A DNA stretch of 43,922 nt from Candidatus Obscuribacterales bacterium (GTDB taxonomy: Bacteria > Cyanobacteriota > Vampirovibrionia > Obscuribacterales > Obscuribacteraceae): contig JAIEQI010000123.1 in assembly GCA_019747875.1 (NCBI GenBank), positions 1-43,922 of the forward strand, written 5' to 3'. Made by a program: the position numbers and the translations under genes. Numbering within the stretch: the stretch's first letter is position 1; each line of letters starts with the position of its first letter. Under the pieces are notes generated by a model, which worked only from the letters and a program-made list of their open reading frames with translations, searched no databases and had not been told where the DNA came from. This document shows positions 26,430-34,106 of this stretch, piece after piece.

Positions 26430-28220
26430 ATGTCCAATGAACAGAACATGGGCGTATACGATCGCACCGCACGGTCGATCGAGCTCATGGATGAACGGAT
26501 GACCAAGGCGGGCAACCGCGTTGGTCTCAATCCGTATCCGACAGACTACGAGCTCGTCACCGACGAGCAGATGGTCGAGCTCATCCCGTATGTGATGATG
26601 CCGATCCATTATCGTCACTGGCGGTACGGCAAGCAGGCTCTGCAGGAGAAAAAGCGGGCCGGCACCTTCCACATCTTCGAGGCTGTCCTCAACACCAATC
26701 CGTCGATTTGCTATCTCGGTACGACCAATACGATCGAGATGCAGGCGCTGGTGATGGGTCACGCCAAGTGGGGTCACGTCGACTTCTTCGCGAACAATCA
26801 CTTGTTCAAGAGCACGGCCGCCGAATCGGTGGTTAACCGTTTTGCGCTCGCGAAGGAGAAGATCGACCGCCTGATCACCGACCCCAACTGGGGTTGGGAG
26901 GCTGTGGAAGCGATTCTTGACTCGGCACATGCGCTGGAAGACCACGTCGCCTGGTTGCCTCATCGTCCGACCGCCACCGACAAGGAAGTGCGCGAGGAAG
27001 CGATGGAGCAGCTGCGCGTGCTTCGTGCGCGTATCGCTGACGAGGGTTCGCGTTCTGCGTCAATTAAGGCGCAGCTCGAGCAGGAGGCCGCCGAGATTCA
27101 GGCGCGCCTGATGCGTTACCCGATCTATCCCACCAACGACCTGCTCGGCTTCCTGGCAGACCCGGCTAACACGCCGAAGCTGCCGGAAGAAGCGCACATG
27201 CTGCTCAGCATCGTGCGTGACCAGGGTCTCTACTTCCAGCCGCAGGGCCGAACCAAGTTCATGAACGAAGGTTGGGCCTCGTACTGGGAAAAGCACCTGC
27301 TCCTGGAGCCGGAGATGGCTCTGCCGATCGAAATGCGGCTCTCGCTGGCTCGTTACTGGACGATGCACAATCGCCAGGTGACGAACTGGTACTTCGACCC
27401 CTACGCGCTTGGCCTGAACGTGTTCGATTACATCGACCGCAAGTATGGCTATGACGAGGGCGAAGCCGAGATGGAGGTCAAGCCGCTGGTCTACGTCGAG
27501 GAAAACGTCGTCGAAGAGGCAAGCGAGACGCGCACGGTGAAGTACACCAAGCGCAATCGCGACAAGATGCTGGAAGTTCGTCGCACCTACGACGACAACC
27601 GCTTCCTGGAAGAGTTCCTCAATGAGGAGCTTTTCGAAGAGACCAACCTCAAGTGTCTGGATTGGATCAAGCGCGTGATCACGCAGTGCAACCAGCTCCT
27701 TGCTAAGCAAGGCTGGCAGCGCCTGATCGTCAATCCGGTTCCGCTGACGCTGGAAGGTCTCGTGGGTGTGGTTGAGCTGTGGAGCAACACGGCCGAAACC
27801 AGCCAGCAGCTCAATGCGCAGAGCGGCACGCCGGTCTTCCCGGTGCCGCCGAATCTGTTGCAGGAAATGGGCACGGCGATTCAAATCTGTGCGGCGTTCG
27901 ACCAGAACCCGCACAAGGCTCGTCGCCAGCTCGTGCTGCGCACGGCGTATCACTCGAAGCCGCAAATCTGGTTGATGGATACCGGTCGTCGCACCGACGG
28001 GAGCTGGACTCTGAAACACGAGTTCGATCCCAACTTCGGTCCGTTGCTTCAGTCCGAAGCGCGGCAGACGCTCAAGTACTTCCGTCGCCTCTGCGGCGAA
28101 CCTGTCCGTCTTGTCACCATGGAGCAGAAGACCGACCGTTTCGGCCGGCCTGAAGGCGCCCCGGTGCCCTACGAGTACTTCACCGAAGACGGCGAAACCG
28201 TCAAGGAGAAGTTTCTGTAA
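26430..28220 (+). CDS. SpoVR family protein (YcgB-like)
   Basis: A 596-aa cytoplasmic protein of the SpoVR/YcgB family. In Bacillus subtilis the family is needed for the spore cortex, and elsewhere it travels with PrkA and DUF444 in stress response. The N-terminal signature is strongly conserved: MPIHYRHWRYGKQ, then NTNPSICYLGTTNTIEMQAL, then VMGHAKWGHVDFFANNHLF with H111 and H116. LDSAHALEDH follows, then FMNEGWASYWEKHLL (an H-less E-W-A-x-x-W motif region), and FDPYALGLNVFDYID. The last ~100 residues, with LVLRTAYHSKPQIWL, are the typical C-terminal domain. The length is above E. coli YcgB, which I recall as about 510 aa. GGAGGTG lies before the ATG. Function at the molecular level is unknown in all species. 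Confidence 0.95.
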   Translation: MSNEQNMGVYDRTARSIELMDERMTKAGNRVGLNPYPTDYELVTDEQMVELIPYVMMPIHYRHWRYGKQALQEKKRAGTFHIFEAVLNTNPSICYLGTTNTIEMQALVMGHAKWGHVDFFANNHLFKSTAAESVVNRFALAKEKIDRLITDPNWGWEAVEAILDSAHALEDHVAWLPHRPTATDKEVREEAMEQLRVLRARIADEGSRSASIKAQLEQEAAEIQARLMRYPIYPTNDLLGFLADPANTPKLPEEAHMLLSIVRDQGLYFQPQGRTKFMNEGWASYWEKHLLLEPEMALPIEMRLSLARYWTMHNRQVTNWYFDPYALGLNVFDYIDRKYGYDEGEAEMEVKPLVYVEENVVEEASETRTVKYTKRNRDKMLEVRRTYDDNRFLEEFLNEELFEETNLKCLDWIKRVITQCNQLLAKQGWQRLIVNPVPLTLEGLVGVVELWSNTAETSQQLNAQSGTPVFPVPPNLLQEMGTAIQICAAFDQNPHKARRQLVLRTAYHSKPQIWLMDTGRRTDGSWTLKHEFDPNFGPLLQSEARQTLKYFRRLCGEPVRLVTMEQKTDRFGRPEGAPVPYEYFTEDGETVKEKFL

Positions 28221-28427
28221 TTAGTTCTAAGCGCTCCGGCGGCTCGGCAAGCCTCGCCTTCTCCGCGCGATAACACGCTCCGCTCGCGACAGCTCCTCGC
28301 TGACGCTCGCTGCGCTGAATTCCGTGGAGAAAGAAGGACCCGAGTCGCCGGTATCGCCTCTGGTGCTTGCAGAAACGACTCTTTCGGAGAAGTAAGTTCT
28401 TCAAAGACCCTGAACAAGGAGCAAAAT

Positions 28428-29072
28428 ATGAGGATCACGAAACCTCGCAGGCCCGGTGAGATGATCACGGTGGACCTGCTCAAGCCCAGCACGCTCACTC
28501 CCGAGGGCTGGCTTGCACCGATCGGTTTCGAGATCACCGAACCGCCGACCGTTTATGCGCGCGTTCCTCACGGACGCTACGCAGTGCGTGTCATGACCAC
28601 CGCTGACGCGGAGCTCATGATCCACATCGACGGCGCCAAGGTGATCGAGACCACGGTCGCAAAAGGCATCCACATCTTCGACAAGGATGCCGACGGACGT
28701 CCGTTCCAATACGGCGAGAATCCGGTCGACACGTCCGAGGCGCCCGAAATGGTGCAACAGACGCTGTTCGATTCCGGCGCTCCCGCCGAATGCGTGAAGA
28801 CGCATGGGCAGGTGGCGGTGCATGTTCGCTTTGCGGACGTGCCCACAACTGGACCGCGTCCTGGTGTCACTCCCGATTACCCGCAGCCGGTGTTCTTCCA
28901 AATGAACCCGCCTGGCGTCCATGAAGAGACGATGGCCGGCCTTTTGCGCAAGGTCAAGCGTCCTGCCAAGTTGACGGCAGCGGACGACGTTCTCGGCGAG
29001 TACACGGACGTTGACGGCAAGTATCCCGAGCGGATCTGCTGCAACTGCCCGGATCACGATCACAAGCATTAA
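28428..29072 (+). CDS. Hypothetical protein, 214 aa, with Cys/His tail
   Basis: Not recognised as a named family. A predicted beta-rich core occupies residues ~30-140: VYARVPHGRYAVRVMTTAD, then AELMIHIDGAKVIETTV. This resembles a general beta-sandwich pattern (H-G-x-Y-x-V-R then I-D-G) that I have seen in assorted bacterial and phage proteins. The C-terminus RICCNCPDHDHKH has three Cys and three His within 13 residues and could bind zinc or another metal. AAGGAG stands before the ATG. It lies ~207 bases behind spoVR and 84 bases ahead of the zinc-ribbon gene, in the same GC-rich block and before the common terminator, so a role in the PrkA module is plausible but unproven. Confidence 0.8.
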   Translation: MRITKPRRPGEMITVDLLKPSTLTPEGWLAPIGFEITEPPTVYARVPHGRYAVRVMTTADAELMIHIDGAKVIETTVAKGIHIFDKDADGRPFQYGENPVDTSEAPEMVQQTLFDSGAPAECVKTHGQVAVHVRFADVPTTGPRPGVTPDYPQPVFFQMNPPGVHEETMAGLLRKVKRPAKLTAADDVLGEYTDVDGKYPERICCNCPDHDHKH

Positions 29073-29156
29073 TTGACGTGATCGAACTTCGAAGGGGTGG
29101 TACCAATTGCGGTATCACCCCTTCCTACTTTCTTCTTTCCAGATTGGAGGAAAACT

Positions 29157-29708
29157 ATGAAGTGCCAAACCTGTACCAGCAAGAATCTGGTCTGGGGATT
29201 GGGCTTTTGCAAGCGCTGCGGCGGCACGACCCCGAGCAACATGTATCGCTGTTGCGATAAATGTGCGCAAGACCTGCAGCAATGCCAGGTCTGCGGCATC
29301 GGTATGGGTCCAGGCGCCAGCAACGGAAGCTCGAACAACACGAGCAAGCAGAATGCCTATCTCGTCAAGGTCATCGACCGCAACAACGGTCAGACCATCA
29401 AGGGAGTGCGGGTCGGCGAGCTGATTGAAATCACGCTCGAGGAAGACCAGTACTCCGGGAAGGAATGGGGAATCAAGAATTGCCCCTCCGCCTTCGACAA
29501 ACAGGACAACGGTGTTTTCACTCAGAATCCGCAGAACCCGCAGTACGGTGTGCGCACGTTCACGTTTGCTTGCAAGCAAGTGGACATCGCCGCACTGGAG
29601 CTGCACGAGGTTCATCGTTCCTACGGCTACGGCTATTGGGGCGGCGGCGGTGGCAGCACTCCTGTTTCCGGTGGCAAGACCTTTTCGGTCACCATCGAAG
29701 TGATGTAA
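29157..29708 (+). CDS. Double zinc-ribbon protein with chagasin-like C-terminal domain
   Basis: A 183-aa protein. The N-terminus has four zinc-knuckle pairs: CQTC (3-6), CKRC (18-21), CDKC (33-36) and CQVC (43-46), as in a double zinc ribbon. After a Ser/Asn linker, residues ~68-183 look like the I42/chagasin cysteine-protease-inhibitor fold. GVRVGELIEITLEEDQYSGK corresponds to the G-x-x-x-x-x-L-x-E/x-N-P-x-x-G strand and loop, with W104 after it. GVRTFTFACKQVDIAALELH fits the central strands, and HRSYGYG...KTFSVTIEV fits the R-P-W loop and last strand. The canonical NPTTG and RPW residues are not exact, so this is a fold-level suggestion. ATG 29157 follows TTGGAGGAAAA. It is last in the PrkA block, just before the terminator. 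Confidence 0.82.
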   Translation: MKCQTCTSKNLVWGLGFCKRCGGTTPSNMYRCCDKCAQDLQQCQVCGIGMGPGASNGSSNNTSKQNAYLVKVIDRNNGQTIKGVRVGELIEITLEEDQYSGKEWGIKNCPSAFDKQDNGVFTQNPQNPQYGVRTFTFACKQVDIAALELHEVHRSYGYGYWGGGGGSTPVSGGKTFSVTIEVM

Positions 29709-29827
29709 TACATCTCCGTTTCGGAGAGCATTCCAAAAAGCAAGGAGCAGCCGCATAAGGCAAATAAGCTCCAAGAAATAACAAGAGCGACCGGCAATTT
29801 CTTAGCCGCAATCGCCATATGTTTGGA

Positions 29828-29882
29828 GGGAAGGGAGCAACAAAAGCGCATCATTTCTTGCGCCGCTCCCTTCCCTTTTTTT
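29828..29882 (+). terminator. Strong nested rho-independent terminator closing the PrkA block
   Basis: A perfect 11-bp stem GGGAAGGGAGC/GCTCCCTTCCC (29828-29838/29865-29875) encloses a second 5-bp stem GCGCA/TGCGC (29846-29850/29859-29863). Seven T follow at 29876-29882. Confidence 0.85.
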
Positions 29883-29976
29883 GATCCAGGTTGTCAAGAC
29901 CAGCACTCAGAGGGCCCTTAAAGGTAGTCACACCACCACACACACACGGATCAAACCCACCTGAGTTGACCAGTGG

Positions 29977-31233
29977 TCAGTCAAGTATTACTCGCCACTC
30001 CCACCGGGCATTTTTTTCGGGAACTAAAAAGCCTGGCAGTTTTGCATCACGCAGCTTATTGATTACCGCAGTTTCAGTAAGTTTCAATTTTGCTGCCGCT
30101 TCCTTGGTGCTGAAATTCACTTTTGAATTTTGAGATTTCTCTACCAGTTTCAGTAAGGAACTGAGTGCCTGTGAAGAAACGGATAAGGTGCCTGCACCAA
30201 AGAGTTTCCCAGCCGGATAAATTGTGCTGAGAGTGCCAATCACTTCACCAGTCGCTGACATTGCAGGTCCACCCGACATTCCAGGACGCCCACTCCCTCC
30301 GTGAACTGCTGTAACAATGGAATTCACCGATTCGCGTCCGTTGACCGTATTGTATTGCACACCGTAAGGAAACACCCCTTCACGGAAGTTCGCGGGCTTC
30401 ATGCTTATACCGAGCCCACCAGGACTACCCACGATGACACCGACAGTGGTACTACGCTCAGGCAGAGTAGCCAGCGGTAGAGGACTCAACTTCCCACCAC
30501 TAGTGGTTTTGAACAAAGCAAGATCGAAGTAAGGATGAGCGGCCAAGACATTAACATGCAATTTTTCATTACTCTGGAGAAGTGTCCATGGACGTGTTGG
30601 ATCATCCTTGACCACGTGAAAAGCAGTTGCAAGCTTGTCGTTTTGAACTGCATAAGCACTTCCGTAGAACCGTCGATCATTGATGGGGCTAGACTGCGCT
30701 GTATAAACACTTTCCCTTATTTGCTGTCCATATTTCTCTTCCATCGAACTCAAAAGAGACCGCTCGGAAAGATGCTTGCTTGCCAACCGTCCGCCTGCCA
30801 TGCCGCCTGAAAGAGCCAGCGTAGTATCGAAAAGAAATGGGCCCACCAAGTTGGCGACTTTCGTCTTGTTGGAATCCAATTTATTTCCACTTTCCCAGCT
30901 GTCCGTCACAACCTCTTTAAGCTGAGAGAATGAATCAGACATGTCGAAAAGCACGTTCTTCACGAAGGAGAAAGTAAGTGCCGCTCCTGTGACAGCCATC
31001 GCATAACGCACGGGCGCGCCTGAGTGAGTAGCCCGAACGAGCCCGTAACTTACGGCTGCCGAAATACCAAGTTCAGACGCTGTTTGTATTTTGTGATTCG
31101 AAAATCGGTCGTTAGCGGCCTCTAGGTAGCCTGTTGCTGCCCCTAACAAAAGAACATCAGCTTCGCGCTTTATGCGCGCAGCAAGTGAATTGTCCTCTGA
31201 CTTCAGGAGGTCGCTCTGTTCAACTCCAGCCAT
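29977..31233 (-). CDS. Trypsin-like serine protease with hydrophobic N-domain and excisionase-like C-terminus
   Basis: A 418-aa protein in three parts. Residues ~18-150 are the Ala/Gly-rich hydrophobic domain shared with the proteins at 218-994 and 36948-38321. Residues ~185-365 are a trypsin/HtrA-like protease with the full triad: H206 in TAFHVVKD, D237 in YFDLALFK and S320 in GMSGGPAMS. Residues ~374-418 (FSTKEAAAKLKLTETAVINK and then a K-L-P-G-F turn and WEWRVILD) resemble an excisionase/MerR-type winged helix. No classical signal peptide is present. The hydrophobic N-domain could hold it at a membrane, or it may be cytoplasmic. The ribosome site is weak. The upstream small frame at 31325-31507 is on the same strand. 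The substrate is unknown. Confidence 0.85.
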   Translation of the reverse strand: MAGVEQSDLLKSEDNSLAARIKREADVLLLGAATGYLEAANDRFSNHKIQTASELGISAAVSYGLVRATHSGAPVRYAMAVTGAALTFSFVKNVLFDMSDSFSQLKEVVTDSWESGNKLDSNKTKVANLVGPFLFDTTLALSGGMAGGRLASKHLSERSLLSSMEEKYGQQIRESVYTAQSSPINDRRFYGSAYAVQNDKLATAFHVVKDDPTRPWTLLQSNEKLHVNVLAAHPYFDLALFKTTSGGKLSPLPLATLPERSTTVGVIVGSPGGLGISMKPANFREGVFPYGVQYNTVNGRESVNSIVTAVHGGSGRPGMSGGPAMSATGEVIGTLSTIYPAGKLFGAGTLSVSSQALSSLLKLVEKSQNSKVNFSTKEAAAKLKLTETAVINKLRDAKLPGFLVPEKNARWEWRVILD

Positions 31234-31324
31234 TACGTTTTACTCAATAGTGTCTGCATGATCCAAAAAATTATGTGCAAACACCGTGCAAACATTGGCG
31301 ACCGTTACCGCCAGGTGCATCTGT

Positions 31325-31507
31325 TCATGAGTTTACCAAAGAAACATGGATATCACATAAGCTTGCGCGATCATCCATTTGATTGATCGCGCAGTTGAGA
31401 AATCGTTCTGAAGAATGACTGACGGTGATTGAATCAAACAGGGTTGTGCAAAATCCATCTTTCGATTGATCGCTCAGCGATGCAATCAGCCAAAAGATAT
31501 CGATCAT
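31325..31507 (-). CDS. Possible small protein, 60 aa
   Basis: A short frame whose only strong support is a TTAGGAGA site 6 nt before its ATG. The sequence starts MIDIFWLIASLSDQSKDGF and has three cysteines and no clear domain. It lies 91 bases upstream of the trypsin-like protease gene on the same strand. The DNA contains a GCGCGATC/GATCGCGC hairpin (about 31365-31392) inside the frame, which argues that the region might instead be a structured RNA. I cannot decide between these. Confidence 0.35.
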   Translation of the reverse strand: MIDIFWLIASLSDQSKDGFCTTLFDSITVSHSSERFLNCAINQMDDRASLCDIHVSLVNS

Positions 31508-31816
31508 TGACTTCTCCTAATGGCTTGAACCCGTGTCAACAAAGCGTTGCCTGGGTTATTCACGAATAAGGGTCCAAAGTGTTTTCCTAACTCGATCCTG
31601 CTTTTGCATTCTTTCCTTCATGCTCACTCATCCATACGGTTGATTGCCTCAAGAGCAGCCAATTTACTAGGTTCAGATACATTTCGTTTTCCGCACCAAA
31701 GAAGAGGCTTTCTGCGCCGAGCAGCTAAAAGACACAAAAACCTTTCAAGATTACTCGCTCCTTGGCGAATTAAGCGGATCTACGAGTGCATCACATCCTT
31801 CTAAAAGGAGAATCCC
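31508..31816. other. Intergenic region
   Basis: About 310 bases between divergent genes. No complete promoter, repeat or RNA was recognised. The frame at 31547-31804 has no ribosome site and unlikely composition. The AAAAGGAGA site of the next gene lies at its right end. Confidence 0.45.
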
Positions 31817-32395
31817 ATGCAGGTCAAATCGGAAACAAACGAGCAACAGCTCCGACTCCAGGCGCTCAATGCCATGCTAAGCGCGCTAACGGCGCAGGCA
31901 GCAGCAATACAATCGATGGATCGGGAACACAGTCTCGGCATCGAAAATTCCTACTCGGTGAAGAGCTTGCTCGATCAGGCTAACACCTTTGCGCAAGCAG
32001 CTTTTGATGCCGTAACTCGCAGCGAATCGGCCAGCTTCATCGACACGCGAAACAATGTGCGCTTGCTGGCAGTGGCAGCACGCCGCTTAAAAGAGGAGGC
32101 TGACAAATTCACAAGCAGGACGCAACCGAAGGCAGCAACTCGCTACCAGGAGCTGCTCCTTCAGCTTGGCGAGAAAGAGAACAGCGACAGCCAGGCAGCA
32201 GCGGGAGAAGCGTCCACACCAATCGAGGTTGCTGCAAGCGGACGAAAGATTAGCGCCCAAGCTGGCTATGCTTGCCTGAGAGCGGAAATCGACGAGTTCA
32301 CCGCGTTCAGCATGCAAATACATGCAATGTGCAATTTGGCGCTTGAATACGCGCTCAATGCGGCGGCCAAATCTGCCAAGACCAGCGCCTGCTAG
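31817..32395 (+). CDS. Hypothetical helical protein, 192 aa
   Basis: Not recognised. An Ala/Gln/Glu-rich protein that is almost wholly helical by appearance: LQALNAMLSALTAQAAAI, LDQANTFAQAAFDAVTR, NVRLLAVAARRLKEEADK, then a variable Gly/Ala/Ser linker near 125-145, and a final helix pair CLRAEIDEFTAFSMQIHAM. No signal peptide or membrane segment is present. Its pattern recalls helical-bundle or coiled-coil proteins. A strong AAAAGGAGA site precedes the ATG. It is followed after ~80 bases by the M17-N-like gene on the same strand, and the two may be cotranscribed, ending at the hairpin at 33112-33145. Confidence 0.78.
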   Translation: MQVKSETNEQQLRLQALNAMLSALTAQAAAIQSMDREHSLGIENSYSVKSLLDQANTFAQAAFDAVTRSESASFIDTRNNVRLLAVAARRLKEEADKFTSRTQPKAATRYQELLLQLGEKENSDSQAAAGEASTPIEVAASGRKISAQAGYACLRAEIDEFTAFSMQIHAMCNLALEYALNAAAKSAKTSAC

Positions 32396-32475
32396 GCGCC
32401 GTCGCTACGCTCAAGTGATCTAGCGAGGCAGCACTTTGTGCAGCCTCTTCCTCTTACAACATGAAGGAGATCAAA

Positions 32476-33102
32476 ATGAAATTTCATAATCCTATGATTC
32501 TGCGCTCAATCGACCTTCCGCGTGGCATCACGTTCACCTTGAACCCAATCATGGGTACACATGAAGATCCGGGCATCGATAATCTGGAAACAGACCTGCT
32601 GGTGCTCACCCAGATGTCTGGCTCAATGATGAGCGAAGGCATGCAGAAGATTGACCGCAAGCTATCCGGTGCTCTTGCTAAAGCCTTGGCACAAAACAAC
32701 TTTCGCGGCAAAGCAGGGCAAAGCACCGTCCTGAACTGCCAGGAGATTTCCGATTCCAAACAGAAGTTCATTCTGGTGGTTGGACTCGGCTCTCACAAGC
32801 AGTTCAATTCGTTCACCATCTGCGGGCTTATGCGCCTGGTGCTGGAAGTCGCGAACAAGCTTGCTGTCAAGAAAATCACCATACCGTTTATGCCGAACAG
32901 GCAGACGGAAGAGAAAGTGAGCCTGGCCGCCAGCGTCAACACGCTCGTTTGCAAAGTGCGCATGTTTGCTGATGACTTACCGAACTTGCAGGAGGTGGAA
33001 CTTTTCTGCACACCGCAAGCTCGGCAATACCTGCAGGACGGGCTAATGGGGCACACGCCTCGTTGCATGCTCTGCCGAAATCCTAAACTAGGCACCGTTT
33101 AG
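32476..33102 (+). CDS. Free-standing leucyl-aminopeptidase (M17) N-terminal-like domain
   Basis: A 208-aa protein resembling only the N-terminal, macro-like domain of M17 cytosol aminopeptidases. TDLLVLTQMSGSM corresponds to the first strand. DRKLSGALAKALAQNNFRGK with GQST gives the typical D-x-x-L-x-G-x-L ... F-x-G-K-x-G pattern. KFILVVGLGSHKQF is the conserved V-G-L-G strand and turn, followed by helix MRLVLEVANKLAVKKITIPF. The metal-binding catalytic domain of M17 enzymes is absent, so no peptidase activity is expected. In intact enzymes this domain takes part in hexamer assembly and, in PepA, DNA binding. A CMLC pair lies near the C-terminus. ATG 32476 follows AAGGAGAT. The identification is by pattern and moderately sure. 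Confidence 0.78.
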   Translation: MKFHNPMILRSIDLPRGITFTLNPIMGTHEDPGIDNLETDLLVLTQMSGSMMSEGMQKIDRKLSGALAKALAQNNFRGKAGQSTVLNCQEISDSKQKFILVVGLGSHKQFNSFTICGLMRLVLEVANKLAVKKITIPFMPNRQTEEKVSLAASVNTLVCKVRMFADDLPNLQEVELFCTPQARQYLQDGLMGHTPRCMLCRNPKLGTV

Positions 33103-33111
33103 TCGATGCTG

Positions 33112-33145
33112 GAAGGCGAGAGGGAATTCAATCCCTCTCGCCTTC
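33112..33145 (+). terminator. Long perfect hairpin, probable terminator
   Basis: A 14-bp uninterrupted stem GAAGGCGAGAGGGA/TCCCTCTCGCCTTC with a 6-nt loop, 10 bases after the M17-N-like gene. The following T-tract is weak, so it may act as a transcript end or processing-stable stem. Confidence 0.65.
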
Positions 33146-33212
33146 TCCAGCTTTACGGCTCAAAGTCCATTCTCTGCTGTTTTCGTTTTTTAAACCATCT
33201 TGAACAGTGCTA

Positions 33213-33629
33213 CTACTGCAGTGTCAGCGTGTAGCGCGCATCGCCATTTGGATAATAAGCTGGGTAGAGTCCGATAGTTACGGCGTTCTTGCCGTTACGA
33301 GCGATCAGGGTAATGTCCTTCGTAGGCTTTTCCTGTGGGGCAACAGGCTGAAATGTCCAACCCTTCTTGGGAAGTTCGGTTTGATACCACTTGCTCAAGA
33401 CTTTCGCGTCATCTTTATGAGTGAACATAACTATTGTTATAGGTCCCATCTTATCGACCGAAAAAACGCGGGAGCCCGGATAAACAGCCACCGGAAAATC
33501 CGCTGGTACCTGCGCAGTTGTTGCGGGAGCGCCAAGAGGTCCTGCAGTCACGGGCACACTTGAACCAATAACTGCGCTGACAAGCAAGACACTTGCCAGC
33601 AGATGGACCGAAGTTCTTTTCATTAGCAT
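33213..33629 (-). CDS. Small exported protein, 138 aa
   Basis: An exported protein of unknown function. The signal peptide begins KRTSVHLLASVLLVSAVIG and is likely cleaved near TAGP. The mature part contains DFPVAVYPGSRVFSV, then IVMFTHKDDAKVLSKWYQTE and LPKKGWTFQPV. This is a pattern I associate with small secreted bacterial proteins in which a Y-P-G-A/S segment and a W-Y-x-x-x-L-x-x-x-G-W segment recur. The closing strands are ITLIARNGKNAVTIGLY. The start at 33629 is preferred since GAGGAG stands ~10 nt upstream; the next ATG (33623) gives the same signal peptide. The longer frame from 33677 is unlikely. It is a single gene facing the hairpin at 33112. Confidence 0.78.
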   Translation of the reverse strand: MLMKRTSVHLLASVLLVSAVIGSSVPVTAGPLGAPATTAQVPADFPVAVYPGSRVFSVDKMGPITIVMFTHKDDAKVLSKWYQTELPKKGWTFQPVAPQEKPTKDITLIARNGKNAVTIGLYPAYYPNGDARYTLTLQ

Positions 33630-33828
33630 GTCAAACGGCTCCTCTATTGCGGGTGGTGCAAATTTACCATTACACAAGATACCGATCTACCTCTGGCATT
33701 TTCTCAAATCCACTAAACTATCTGCTTTCTGCATTTTAAATCACCAAATCAAGCAAGAACTGCCGATGAGAATTGAAGCTGCTAGCTGCGTGGAAGAATT
33801 GACTAAGGGAAGATCCAATGGAGAATCC

Positions 33829-34023
33829 ATGAAAAAAACAGACAAGAACGATAAAGACCCTGACAACGACAACGTGACGGCTTCGCGCAAGCGCATACCA
33901 AAGAAAAAGCCTCTCAAGAACACTACAGAACAAAAGATTATAGGCGGATTCAAAAACACCTACGGATACGCTGATGCAAGTATTACTTGCCAACAATGTG
34001 CAGCAGATCCAACAGGGCATTAA
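33829..34023 (+). CDS. Small basic hypothetical protein, 64 aa
   Basis: A Lys/Asp-rich N-terminal half (KKTDKNDKDPDNDN, then SRKRIPKKKPLK) is followed by a short segment NTYGYADASITCQQCAADP with a CQQC pair. It is not recognised. GGAG lies 5 nt before ATG 33829. An in-frame ATG at 33766 and an open frame back to 33628 exist but have poorer sites. It could be a small nucleic-acid- or metal-binding protein, but that is a guess from composition. Confidence 0.5.
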   Translation: MKKTDKNDKDPDNDNVTASRKRIPKKKPLKNTTEQKIIGGFKNTYGYADASITCQQCAADPTGH

Positions 34024-34106
34024 GGTGCCTGTAAGCGAGGTGAAAGGGATTCGTTAGGGACCCAAACATTCCCCCACCGAGCATGATACTACAACCGGTA
34101 CCAGAC

